A stretch of 64,000 nt of DNA from Cloeon dipterum (Eukaryota; Arthropoda; Insecta; Ephemeroptera; Baetidae). Shown one piece after another: positions 41,601 through 51,252 of the stretch. The first letter of the stretch is position 1, and the number at the start of each line of letters is the position of its first letter. The translations under genes were made by a program, and so were the position numbers. Location of the stretch: positions 18,807,681-18,871,680 of the forward strand of contig NC_088786.1 of assembly GCF_949628265.1 (NCBI RefSeq), given 5' to 3'. The notes under the pieces are model-generated. The model searched no databases. It was not told where the DNA came from and saw only the letters and a list, made by a program, of their open reading frames with translations.

Positions 41601-44600
41601 AGTTTTGCGTTATTATAATAACTCTCCTAATTCACAAGACTGAAGTTATTATTATTATCTTCTCCGCAGCTGCAGGCCAACAGCGGCCGTTCCATTGGCG
41701 ACAAAACTTACGTTTCTGCCCAGCAGTACACCAGGTAAGATTTTTAAGTACCGAAAATAGCTAGTTCTTTCTGCTCGATACTGGTTTGCATTTTTCAAAT
41801 ACTAAGTACACCCAACTCTGTCTTTGTCAGCTTGTCTCTGCATACACACCGCACACACAATCCAGCCACGCATAACAATAATTATTACATAATCAGCGCA
41901 AATTAGAGTCTGTCCCTCTGATTTGCTTTCTAACAATAGTTCTCGGCGGGGCGGATTTGCATTTTCAACGTGTCCCAGATTTAACCCGACTTGCTCTGTA
42001 TGCCAAGCATGCACAAAACCCTTCTTCAGAATGAAAAAATATACTCAGTACACACAAGATTCTGCTCTTTTACCTTATTACCGACATTATGACTAGCGCG
42101 TCGTTCCCGGCCCAGTTCCGGCATTAGAAAACACTCTTCCAACTCTTTTTTTCAAGCCTCTGCCGCTTACGCGTTACTTTCCTCTGCTGGCAAACTTTAC
42201 CGCATAAATTTATTTGTCCACCAATCCTTCCTTCACTTTTCACACCGCCAGGCGAGCGAAGCTCATTGTTTGTCTTTATCGATCGATCATCTCTCATAAT
42301 CACATATTCAATTGTGTCATTACGAGCAAGAATATTATTGTCGCGTGTCATCCGAGGCACGCGTGCTCTCCGAGCTTCCCCGCCGGCAGTTAGATAACGT
42401 TGCATAATTGCACAGGCCTGACTCGCGGCTGTGAGGTGATGTGCTGACCTTTAACACACACACGCCGTGTCAGGCTCCGCGGCTCTTGAGTCATCTCTCC
42501 CAATCGTAAATGTATGCAACTTTCTCTGTGAATAAAAGCAAACTCCTTTTGCGCACCGCACACTCTGCATTCCTAGTAAAATAAAATTAATAATCCGGCG
42601 TGATCAGGTTACGCTCCGCGCGTGAACTTTTTTTGCTCGCATAAGGGCAAAGATCACGACTCCGCAGTCCCTATGCTCGGCACCTTTGAACCTGAAAGCG
42701 ATTCAGTTCCTCGACAAACGGCACACCTATTTCTCGAAACTAGAAACGAATCCGGAACTTTTTTTGTATCTCAGCCGGGGAATTACTTCAGTTTATTCAG
42801 AACTTCTTTAATCATTTGAAAAATGCTCAATCTTTATTTTATTTTTCTAATCAATGTAAATTTCGTCTACGATCAATTGTCAACAATAAATTTATCAAAC
42901 CCTTGCCCGATATTGATTATGCAACCCGCCGGCCACACTTGCCCACACAGTTGCATATTATGCTAAAAATATCAGAGACCAAAGACTGACGAGAGATCAT
43001 CTCATAATCCTTCCCTCTGTGTACTGACGTAATGACGCATTACAGTTCTTCGAAGACTGCACGACTTTCGGAAGACTTTGAACTCATGACTAACCAATTG
43101 TGGACAGATGTGGAGGAAGGTAAGACTAACCTAACCATGGCGTATCGACGCCGACGCCGACGCAAACGCTGGACTGCCAACACTCACGCCAGGTAACATC
43201 CCCTGAAAACCCTGATCCCACACCCCTTCCCCTAAATGAGATGAGAGACGCAAGGAATCTTTATTTGTGTTCACAAAATCTGACTCTCCTTACTATACTA
43301 AAAGCAGTTTGCATTATTTTGTGAAATTTAAATCATTAACCCTCTCAGTCGCCTTTCTCTCTCTCTTTATCATTTTCTATCTGTCTTCTTGCTCTGTTTA
43401 GGGAAAATCGCCAATCACGATCGAAATTGTGTACATACAATTAAGAAATTTGGAGTAAAAGTGCTATACAGCTTATACTGTTTTGAAAATTTTAAATAAC
43501 ACATTAGTGTGCACTGTGCAGCCGCTGCTTTGTTTAAAAAAGTTGCTAGCTGCAGTCCCAAAATCAATATATTATTTTTATATTTTAGCAAATTCTCAAC
43601 TGATGCGTGATTTTTTTGTTTCTCTCCGTTCCTTTTCCTCTCCCCTCTCAGACACAGATTCGCCCGGTCCGCGCAAAGCGGCGATTTCCCTGCGTGGCCT
43701 CTCAGACCCTCCACCCGCCAACCAACCTCCCAACCCTTTCGCAACCTTGACGACTTCTTTTCCTTCTCTAACACTTACCTGCAAAATCCCGCGGGCACCT
43801 CGCTGACGCGCAACTCGCAGCCAAACCCGGCTCACACCACTCAATTTACGTTCAGGCCCAATACCAGTCCCTTCGGCCAAAACACCTCCCCCGTCACCAC
43901 CCCTACCCCTCCCTCCGTGCCTCGTGTTCAGCCTACGGTCGACATCGACACCTTCCTCGAGAACTTCAGGGCGCAGAAGGCGATTGAGGCGTCGCGCGGC
44001 AACCAGCAACAGCAATTCAGGTCCCCTGTGCAGAACTTCTTCGACCTGCCCAGCATCAAACCCGCCCCAGTCCAGAACACTCCGGTCGCCTACGACAGTT
44101 TCTTTGCCCAAAAGCAGCAGGACGAGCAAGAATATGACCGAACGCCGATCACATACAGTCAGCAGCGAACGACGCCCGCACCGGTCCGCCACACGACGCA
44201 CGCCGTTTTCGAGTACGAAGAGGACGTCACTCCTCCCCCGAGACGAGTCACCACTCCTGAAGCCCACTACAATCAGGAAATCGTATACCAGAGTAGTCTG
44301 CCGCCTACTCGCACGTCTGCCAAGTCCACCCCCGCCAGGGTGAAACAAACTTTCGATTTTGATGACGACTCAACCCGTAAGGCCGTTTCACCCATCCAGT
44401 TACCTCTGAACCCTGTTTCCTTCACGGCCGCCACCAGGGTCCCTGCTCCTGCGCCGAAACAACTGCCCAAGCAGCCCTCCACCCCGAAGACCTCGCTGTT
44501 CGACGAATTCTTGCAGTCCACACTAAGGCAGCATGCAACCGAGAAGCCGCGCCCGCAAGCGACTCTGAAGCCGGTGAAGCCCTTTGAGGCGATTGACTAC

Positions 44601-47600
44601 ATCACCAGAGGCCCGTCTACTACGGAGAACACGATCAGTTTCGCCGAAAACACCGGCCGCAGCAGGCTCCCCATCGAGCAGTACTTCACGCCCACCCCAG
44701 AAAGCCGTGCCACGACCCCCAGGTCAAGAGTGACCCAGCAGAGATACAAGCCCAGCAAACAGTTCCTGCCCTCTCCTGAAGACCTGCCCGACGAGGTCGA
44801 CGAATTTCTGAGGCCGCACATCAACAAAATCACTGGTGGTGCCTCGCCGACGACGCCGCGTCCCTTCCGGCTGTCCACCGTGACCAACAGGCGGCCCCAG
44901 CATCCCGTGATTAAAGAGGAAATCGTTCTGATCACCCCTCCCCCGACTAAGCGTCCCCGTCCCACCACAACCACCACCACCACCACCACAACCACCACTA
45001 CTACCACAACCCCCGCCCCTACAACCACCACAACTACTACCACAACCCCCGCCCCTACAACCACTACCACTACAACCCCGAGGCCACGCACCCGAACCCG
45101 AACCAATCCCTCCCCAACGCCCTCCTACACCCATGCACAGACTGTCCGACGTAGGCCGGTTGACAACCAGGATGACACACGACAGAGTTCAAAGCGTCGT
45201 CCTGCCACTAGTAGAACTAGAGGAGCTAATGTTATCGCCACGAAAAGGTAGTCCACATGTCACACTCGAGTCGCAAATACCATATATCACCTCATTATTT
45301 TCAACACATTTCTTTGGGCCACATTATACATTTATTATGGGAGGTGTGGTTTTAAAACTTCAGCTTTTGACTATATTCCAAATAAAAATAAAATATATAC
45401 TTCTTATTTTGCAGGTTTTTTTATTTTAAGTGTCAATTATAAAACAATGCGCTATATTTCAGGCCCACTCAATACGCTCCTACCACCCAAGCTCCTGTGC
45501 AAGTCGCAGCAAATAACACGTACGGCTATGAAGATTATGCCTACGATGGTAAGCGGTTGAAAACTCTCCAGCAAGAGTTGATTTTAAAGTTTCCCTTCAA
45601 CCTACGTAGAATACGAACAGCAATACCCTACTGCCGTCGAACAACAGCAGCAGCAGCAGCAGCAGCCGCAGCCGCAGCAGCCCCTTTATCGCGGACAGTA
45701 CACCGTGCAGACCACCCCTACCGCTGCAGCGCCAGCTATCCAGCAGGAATACCGTCCTTCGCCAAGCTACGCCGCCGAACCTGCGGTCGCCCAGCCTCAG
45801 TACCCCGCTAATAACTACGACTACGACGCCTATCAGGTTAGTAACACCTTCTGAGTCATATTTGCATCGCGGAAAAATATCATTGATAATTGGGGCGAAT
45901 ATAGCGAGGATGGCAAGCAAAAATCATTTAAAAATTCCCTGAATCGCATCTATTTAATTCCCTTAATTAAATTTAGACCGATGATGAGATCGCCTACCAG
46001 CAGCCTAGCCCTCAGCCCACACCCAAGCAGTCTAGCAGAGGCTCCTCTTCATCGTAAGTGCAAATTATTACACACATATCACTTGTACGTAGAATGAGTG
46101 ACGCGTCAGGAATAATTTTTCTTATCTCCTTTATAAATATCAAACAATTTTTCCCTCTTCTCTTTGTTAAATGATTTACCATGGTGTGGGTTTGATATAT
46201 TATTTCTTGAATTTAATGTTTCGTTAATTGTAAATATATGAAACGATAAATGATTGTCAAAGCCATGTACATTTGTAAAACTATGGTTGTTAATTGCTGG
46301 GATGTGGTGCACAGGAAACATTCAACAGAGCATCTAACCACAACCACAACTACAACAACCACAACAACAATTAAGCCGTCCGTCGCCCCAATTACTGAGA
46401 GCGTTTCGTCAAGGTATACAAAATACTGCACACAAAAATCAGCACTCTAGACTTTCTTTAGCGCCTATAATAGTATAGTTTTTCAAATCGCTTTCCAACA
46501 GCTAAAGATTCCTGAGCACGCAATGAGAGTTGAATGTTTTTTTTTTTAATTTCATCCCAATCAGGAGTAGCAAACAGCGGTCCTTGGTCCGACCTACTTC
46601 GTCCCCAGATATGGTTTACCAACCCGAGCGACAGCAAAAGAGCATTTCCAACCGCGGCTCTACCAAAGCCCGCACCCGCATTTCCGATTACGAAGCGATT
46701 GACGCTGGAGACGAGGACCTCCCTTCTGGAGGTTACGACTCGGACAATCGAGTTTCTGAAAGTCCCGTAACAAGGTACATTTATGCTCTCTCATTAATAG
46801 TTAGAAGACAACGTAGCGTTTTAGTAGTGATTTTTGATCAAGTCGAGCTTTTTTAATGGCGCATTATACTTAATTGAAATTCTGGATGTGTAGCAGCAGG
46901 GCTAGGCCAACTGCTACTGCTGTCGAGGCCTCAGGCAATTCCCAAAGGTAAACGACAGCCGAAAATATTTACCGTATACGCATTTTAATATTATCATCAT
47001 GCTTGGAATAGCCGAAATCGAGTAATAGCAAGACATGTGCTTTGCATAAACTACACTGAGTGAGGAAAACGAAATGCCGAATGTCATGTGATATGTGTCC
47101 GCATGGCCAGGAAAACAAGTCGCAAACTCTTCTCTGCCTGTCCCCTTTTATCCTAATTGCTTCTTTCTGTTTCTTACACGGTGATCGCTTTTATGATTCT
47201 ACTCTCGCTGCAAAAAAGTAAAAACAATATTGCATGGAAAAATAGCGGTTGCAAGGAGCGGCGCACTCATCAGAACAACGGTCTGCTGGCACCACAACAG
47301 TTCTCGCATTGGAAGACTGCCATATCGAGTTCAATTAATTGTCTTTTACCGGTTCAGGAGCTCCCGAAATTATATTTATGTGTGCTAAATTTCACATTTT
47401 ATGCTTCTTATTTACACAATTCATTGCAAGCAATCGTCTACACACACAGCACTGGCCAGGACGCACTGCTACAATTCACTTTTATTTGCAAAAAAATTGA
47501 TTTCGGAAGTTACATGATTCAATTCTTTCAGGGGCAAAAGCTCGTCGAGCTCCAGAGGTCGCGGCAGTGTCAAGGCCGCGTATGTTCCCAATAATTTAAA

Positions 47601-50049
47601 TTAAATCCGTTTGAATTAATTTTGGTTCATATTATTTTAGAAGCCATCGTCCCACCCTGAAACCTTCAGCCAATATTGTTTCCAAGGCCGTCGACTTCAT
47701 CGACATCTACCGCTTCCCTCCTAGCAGGTGAGTGACTCCGCACGCAATGCTAATTCCTATCTTCAAAAATAGAAGCCCAATAATTCACGAAATAACGATT
47801 TGTCACGATATTCGTAGGCCCGAGCCCATCTACCCGACGCCCCGTGTGGACCAGACTGCTGCCAAGTGCCGTAAGGACGTGTGCCTGCTTCCCGATTGTT
47901 ATTGCGGCGGCAAGGACGTTCCCGGTGGCTTCGCCGCCGAGCAGATTCCGCAAATCGTGCTTCTCACCTTCGACGATTCTGTCAACGACCTGAACAAGGG
48001 TCTGTACGAGTCCCTGTTTGAGCGCGGCCGCGTCAACCCCAACGGATGCCCCATCGCTGCTACCTTCTACGTTTCCCACGAGTGGACCGACTACAGCCAA
48101 GTGCAAAACCTCTACGCCGACGGACACGAAATGGCATCACACTCCATCTCGTAAATATGATTATAATCTTCTTGGTCGGACTACATCTGAATAGCAAAAG
48201 AAGTTAAAAAACAAAAATTGTAGTGGATTGCGAAAACCACACACTATTTTAGATTGCAGTGCACAGCAAGTGTAACTTTTATTTACTGATTATTATATTA
48301 TTCTTATTTTATCTTGAAGATGATTTAAGAACATAAAATTTTGACCAATTCAAAGAAAGGGAATGTAAATAACAAATGCTATGCATTTTTTTTGTTAATT
48401 TTTAGGAAAAAATAGAAATAATCGCGGTGTAAAATTCAGGGTTGGGGCTCAAGGTAAATAATTTACGTGCGATAAATATTTATGTCCCATTTTCCTAACA
48501 GTCACAGCTTTGGAGAACAATTCTCGCAGAAGAAGTGGACCAGGGAAATCGCCGGACAGCGTGAAATCCTGTCTGCTTATGGAGGCGTCAAATTGGAAGA
48601 CGTCCGAGGAATGCGCGCACCCTTCCTTGCCGTTGGAGGCAACAAAATGTTCAAGATGTTGTACGACGCCAACTTCACTTACGACTCCTCGATGCCGGTG
48701 TACGAGAATAGGCCGCCCAGCTACCCCTACACACTCGACTACAAGCTTTTCCACGACTGCATGATCCCGCCCTGCCCCACCAAGTCCTACCCTGGTAATA
48801 ACGCCTGCCTGTCCCGAATCTGACAGAACGGATTATTAAATTCGTGTGCCAAACAGGTGTCTGGGAGGTGCCCATGGTCATGTGGCAGGATCTGAATGGA
48901 GGCCGCTGCTCCATGGGAGACGCGTGCAGCAACCCGCCTACCGCCGATGGCGTCTACAAGATGCTGATCAAGAACTTTGAGCGCCACTACACCACCAACA
49001 GGTACAATGATAGCGCATTTTAACCGTCATGTATATTTTGTCGTTGAGAATATTGCAAACAAATTGAATAATTTTTGTTCAAAAATTGGAATTGAATTTA
49101 ATTAATTTGCTGCCATAAAAATCATACGAAAACTAAACTGAATAACAGTATGAAAATTCCGTTTTTTTGTTTGTTACAGAAACGATTTTTGTTGTTAACG
49201 CAACTACCAGTTTTCCTCTGAAACAATTGTACTTAGAATTTTAAAATATAAATTGCTCAACAAAAAAATAGAGAAACCGTATGTCCCAATTAGAGACACT
49301 TCTAAAGTTAAAAATAATAATGTTTTATAGCACCATTAAATCGAAATCTGAATTAAAATTCCTGAAGTTTTTCTGAATAAACGTTATTTAATCAATGCAT
49401 TTTCTAAAAATTAATTATGGAATTGCAGGGCTCCTTTCGGTCTGTACTACCACGCCGCTTGGTTCACGCAGCCCCACCACAAGGAGGGCTTTGAGGCCTT
49501 CTTGGACACAATTGTGGCTATGGACGACGTGTGGCTGACCACTAACTGGCAGGCTATTCAATGGATGAGGGACCCCACCCCCCTGAGTAGTGTCAAGAAC
49601 TTCGCTCCCTTTGGCTGCAACTATCAGGTAAACAATGTGGCAAACAAAAAGTTTGACAACATATTTATCGTAAAATAATAAGATACATACAAGTTAAATT
49701 AATTCAAAATATATTTAAAAATACGGTTGTTACTCCCTTGGGGTAATAAACAAACATTTATTTTTCCACTGTAAAAAAAAATATTTTTCAAGTTAATTCC
49801 ACCTCATAATGGTTTTACTATCAATATACATTATTGAAATGTTTAATGGTGGTCTTTCAAAGTTAATAATTACGATCTGAATTGCAGTCGAGGCCGAAGC
49901 GGTGCAACAACCCGAAGGTTTGCAACCTGTGGCACAAGAGCGGTGTAAGGTACATGCGCACGTGCCAGCCATGCCCAGACGCTTACCCCTGGACCGGCAA
50001 GACGGGCGTCAGAAACAGCCGAGTGGACAATAACGAGATCGACGAGTAG
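5486..50049 (+). CDS. Cda5: Chitin deacetylase 5 (group IV, long linker form)
   Basis: The product is secreted and should deacetylate chitin in cuticle or tracheal matrix. The 20 coding exons are 5486-5537, 40178-40352, 40675-40867, 41078-41206, 41670-41734, 43046-43192, 43652-45247, 45463-45548, 45610-45836, 45977-46053, 46315-46413, 46565-46774, 46894-46947, 47532-47579, 47641-47727, 47818-48150, 48502-48794, 48857-49001, 49429-49627 and 49888-50049. Frame is continuous, giving 1,458 residues. The order is signal peptide (1-17), six-Cys chitin-binding type 2 domain (about 38-92), low-complexity linker (to about 1,081) and NodB-like deacetylase (about 1,082-1,458). Motifs are TFDD (1132-1135), HSISH (1190-1194), RAP (1231), DSS (1254) and WEVP (1293). 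All catalytic and metal residues are kept. No LDL-receptor A motif is visible. That absence and the long linker fit CDA5 rather than CDA1-CDA4. The family call is secure; isoform content is inferred. Confidence 0.92.
11350..11367 (+). repeat. (TG)n microsatellite
   Basis: An uninterrupted TG dinucleotide run of about 18 bp within Cda5 intron 1. It is short and carries no other signal. Confidence 0.9.
11611..11643 (+). repeat. (CT)n-(CA)n compound microsatellite
   Basis: About eleven CT units run directly into about five CA units inside Cda5 intron 1. The GA-rich strand could bind GAGA-factor-like proteins, but a plain microsatellite is the simpler reading. Confidence 0.9.
15413..15429 (+). 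repeat. (GAAA)n microsatellite
   Basis: Four tandem GAAA units in Cda5 intron 1. It has no further structure. Confidence 0.85.
16685..16935 (+). repeat. Dispersed repeat A, copy 1
   Basis: This segment aligns in the same orientation with 28,250-28,485. Shared blocks in order include CTCATTGGAGGAAG, GAAAAGGACCA, CTCATGTTA, AAAGGTGCAAAGCAGCAA, AGCGAG and a later ACCCGC/GCCCGC...CGATTCT-like block. Divergence and small indels are spread along the length. No terminal inverted repeats or poly-A tail are obvious. It could be an old interspersed element or an internal duplication of the intron. Confidence 0.65.
28250..28485 (+). repeat. Dispersed repeat A, copy 2
   Basis: This is the partner of 16,685-16,935 in direct orientation, 11.6 kb downstream in the same intron. 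The strongest shared block is AAAGGTGCAAAGCAGCAA at about 28,346. Open frames in the two copies do not encode similar peptides, so shared noncoding sequence is more likely than shared coding. Confidence 0.65.
29760..30110 (+). repeat. Dispersed repeat B, copy 1
   Basis: It aligns in direct orientation with about 37,240-37,560. Shared blocks in order include TTGAATAATAAT, CATCAGG/TATCAGG, AAATTTCAA...TTTGCCG, AATTATGAGCTAA, GACAGTG, CTTTTCC(C)AATTT and TTTAAA(C/T)TTAC. The level of divergence suggests an old element or duplication. No coding potential is seen. Confidence 0.6.
37240..37560 (+). repeat. Dispersed repeat B, copy 2
   Basis: This is the partner of 29,760-30,110, about 7.5 kb downstream in the same intron. 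The longest exact block is AATTATGAGCTAA at about 37,360. A fragment with CATCAGGCCTTAG also occurs near 5,611 at the start of the intron and may be a third, truncated copy. Confidence 0.6.
40178..40867 (+). CDS. Cda5: Cda5 exons 2-3: chitin-binding type 2 domain
   Basis: Exons 40178-40352 and 40675-40867 encode residues 18-140. The peritrophin-A pattern has six cysteines at residues 40, 53, 59, 69, 82 and 90, with the usual aromatic positions (FGYYPHP, QYYVC, DWP). This domain anchors the enzyme to chitin. The intron at 40,353-40,674 interrupts the domain between the fourth and fifth cysteine. After C90 the sequence becomes low-complexity (Ala, Gln, Ser). The donor of exon 3 is CAG|GTTTGA, which is unusual at +3. 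Confidence 0.92.
41735..43045 (+). other. Cda5 intron 5 (1.3 kb)
   Basis: Noncoding DNA between exon 5 (ending AG|GTAAGA) and exon 6 (after TTACAG). I saw no further frame-compatible exon with good splice sites. It holds pyrimidine-rich and ACACAC-type stretches only. Confidence 0.6.
43046..43192 (+). CDS. Cda5: Cda5 exon 6: cassette-type exon with a basic cleavage-like motif
   Basis: This 147-nt stretch is open, is flanked by TTACAG and AG|GTAACA, and keeps frame whether included or skipped: exon 5 and this exon both leave AG, and exon 7 supplies A. It encodes residues 205-253, starting SSSKTARLSEDFELM. It contains an N-glycosylation sequon (NLT) and RRRRRRKR at 239-246, matching the proprotein convertase consensus. 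An internal GTAAGA at 43,120 would break the frame if used. I infer the exon from splice signals and frame only. Confidence 0.6.
43652..45247 (+). CDS. Cda5: Cda5 exon 7: long Pro/Thr/Ser-rich linker exon
   Basis: This single 1,596-nt exon encodes residues 254-785. It is rich in Pro, Thr, Gln, Ser and Arg and has no recognisable fold. It includes short recurrent phrases such as FDDFF/FDEF and PSxxxPFRxS. It ends in a polythreonine block (44,962-45,076) punctuated by PAP, which looks mucin-like and probably O-glycosylated. The exon is a multiple of three with phase-2 ends, so it could be skipped without a frameshift. High GC and codon bias make the antisense strand open as well, which explains the long shadow frames there. 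Confidence 0.88.
44962..45076 (+). repeat. Polythreonine-coding (ACN)n tract
   Basis: Runs of ACC, ACA and ACT codons form three Thr blocks separated by PAP. Mixed codons argue that the peptide, not only the DNA repeat, is under selection. Length polymorphism is likely. Confidence 0.85.
45463..47727 (+). CDS. Cda5: Cda5 exons 8-15: modular linker exons
   Basis: Eight small exons encode residues 786-1,081: 45463-45548, 45610-45836, 45977-46053, 46315-46413, 46565-46774, 46894-46947, 47532-47579 and 47641-47727. Content is low-complexity. Exon 9 has a CAG-encoded polyglutamine run. Exon 11 has a second polythreonine run followed by IKPSVAP. Exons 12-14 are Ser/Arg-rich. Exons 11-15 are 99, 210, 54, 48 and 87 nt, all multiples of three in phase 2, so any subset can be spliced out in frame. 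Acceptors and donors are mostly canonical. Confidence 0.8.
45642..45680 (+). repeat. CAG repeat encoding polyglutamine
   Basis: A CAA/CAG run with two CCG interruptions inside Cda5 exon 9, encoding a Gln-rich stretch with Pro breaks. It is a likely site of length variation. Confidence 0.9.
47818..50049 (+). CDS. Cda5: Cda5 exons 16-20: polysaccharide deacetylase domain
   Basis: Exons 47818-48150, 48502-48794, 48857-49001, 49429-49627 and 49888-50049 encode residues 1,082-1,458. A Cys-rich entry segment (CRKDVCLLPDCYCGG) precedes the NodB-like barrel. The five motifs are present: TFDD (general base and metal Asp), HSISH (two metal His), RAPFL, DSSM and WEVPM. The enzyme should therefore be catalytically competent, unlike insect paralogs that lost residues. 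The C-terminus adds a Cys-rich tail (CNNPKVC, CQPC) and ends NNEIDE. Intron 16 splits motif 2 between the Ser and the second His. Confidence 0.95.
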
Positions 50050-50671
50050 TGAAGCACGCGCGATCTAACCAGTGCCAGAAGATGCATAACGTGGACTGAT
50101 TTTTTACAGCATTTTTTATAATCGACGACCGCATTCTCTTAGTTAGTTTGTGCTAGAGGACTCAGCCAAAAATTTTGTATCAGCAATGTAGCGAAATGCA
50201 CTGGCTGAATCCTTTAGTTTTTTTTTAATATCAGTCCGGGACTGCTGCTTGGATGACTTATAAACAAATTTTCTCTGATTTTTATAGAAAAGAATCGTGT
50301 TTCTGGAATACTTGGCTACTCGTGTCGTGTTTAAGCGCTTTCGTACCTCTGAATTGCCATTAATGTACTGCAGGCGTGATTTATGTGGATTAATTCGTTC
50401 TCGATCAGTTCTGTTATCTTGCTCAACATGATTACATTGTTGCTGCAAAAGTGCAGACGTAATTATCTTGTTGCCCGATGCAAGAGGTACTCTCGCTTAG
50501 AAACCGATTGATTGTTTGATGAGTACAAGAGGCAAAATGTCCTCGCCATAGCATCGAGCAACAAGATGGGGAGAGTGTCACTGTATTTGTGCTTGAGGTG
50601 TTTGAACCAATTGTAATTTAATCCTGTGTAGTTTCTATTTATTGCAGATTTGTCGTGAAAATTGATATTAT

Positions 50672-50677
50672 AATAAA
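50672..50677 (+). terminator. Poly(A) signal of Cda5
   Basis: A canonical AATAAA lies about 620 bp past the stop codon at 50,047-50,049, with a T/G-containing stretch downstream. Cleavage is expected near 50,690-50,700. The 3' UTR before it has no other feature. Confidence 0.65.
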
Positions 50678-50699
50678 GTCAAATACTTTCAGAATGGCT

Positions 50700-51252
50700 T
50701 CATTTCATTTCCCTTAGTACATTGTAACCTGAACAATATCATGCCGACCAAAATAATATTCATTTATAAGTCTTCATTTATACCGGACAAAAAAAGGTTT
50801 GCATTTTTCTCAAAACCTGGTTTTACGCACTACTGTTAAATTTATCGTTTTTACGTAATAATTTTTTACTTATTGGTAGCAAAAATCCCAAAATTTACGG
50901 GAATTGGATGGCAAAAATCTGTTGCTCTGTAGTGTTATAATTTTAAAATGCTATTCCTGCCCTCAGTTTCGTAAGAATTTTCCGTCTACCCATCGCTCAG
51001 GGTGAGGTCATGAACAAATAACTACCAAACAATGAAAAAAAACTGAAAGGGAAAAATACAGCCTGAAAGATGTTTAAAATGAAAAACAATGCAGGCTTAT
51101 TGCAATTGTAATAAACGTTTTAACGAATTTGCATTTTTGTGGGAGTAATTTTACGTTGCATATTTCAATAAGACTATGAAGTTGGTTTACGAATTATTAG
51201 CACGAATGAAATTTAATGAGCCAGAGTTCTTACAAATATTATACAAATCAAA
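50700..51252. other. Spacer between convergent Cda5 and Ebp2
   Basis: The AT-rich DNA should contain the Ebp2 3' UTR (minus strand). I found no canonical AATAAA for Ebp2 here; AATAAG- and GATAAA-type variants are present. Nothing else is recognisable. Confidence 0.5.

Noticed and set aside
43046..43119. Shorter version of Cda5 exon 6 ending at GAAG|GTAAGA
   Set aside because: Splicing it between exons 5 and 7 shifts the frame and stops within exon 7. The longer exon to 43,192 keeps frame, so I used that.
43137..43192. A separate small exon starting at the ATG at 43,137 (MAYRRRRRRKRW...)
   Set aside because: No acceptor lies before it. It is better explained as the 3' part of Cda5 exon 6.
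43596..44348. A 250-codon minus-strand open frame
   Set aside because: It is the antisense shadow of the GC-rich, Pro/Thr-biased Cda5 exon 7, is composed of Arg/Gly/Val, and resembles no family.
44597..45134. Minus-strand Val/Gly-rich frames
   Set aside because: They are antisense reads of the polythreonine (ACN) tract and flanking exon 7 sequence.
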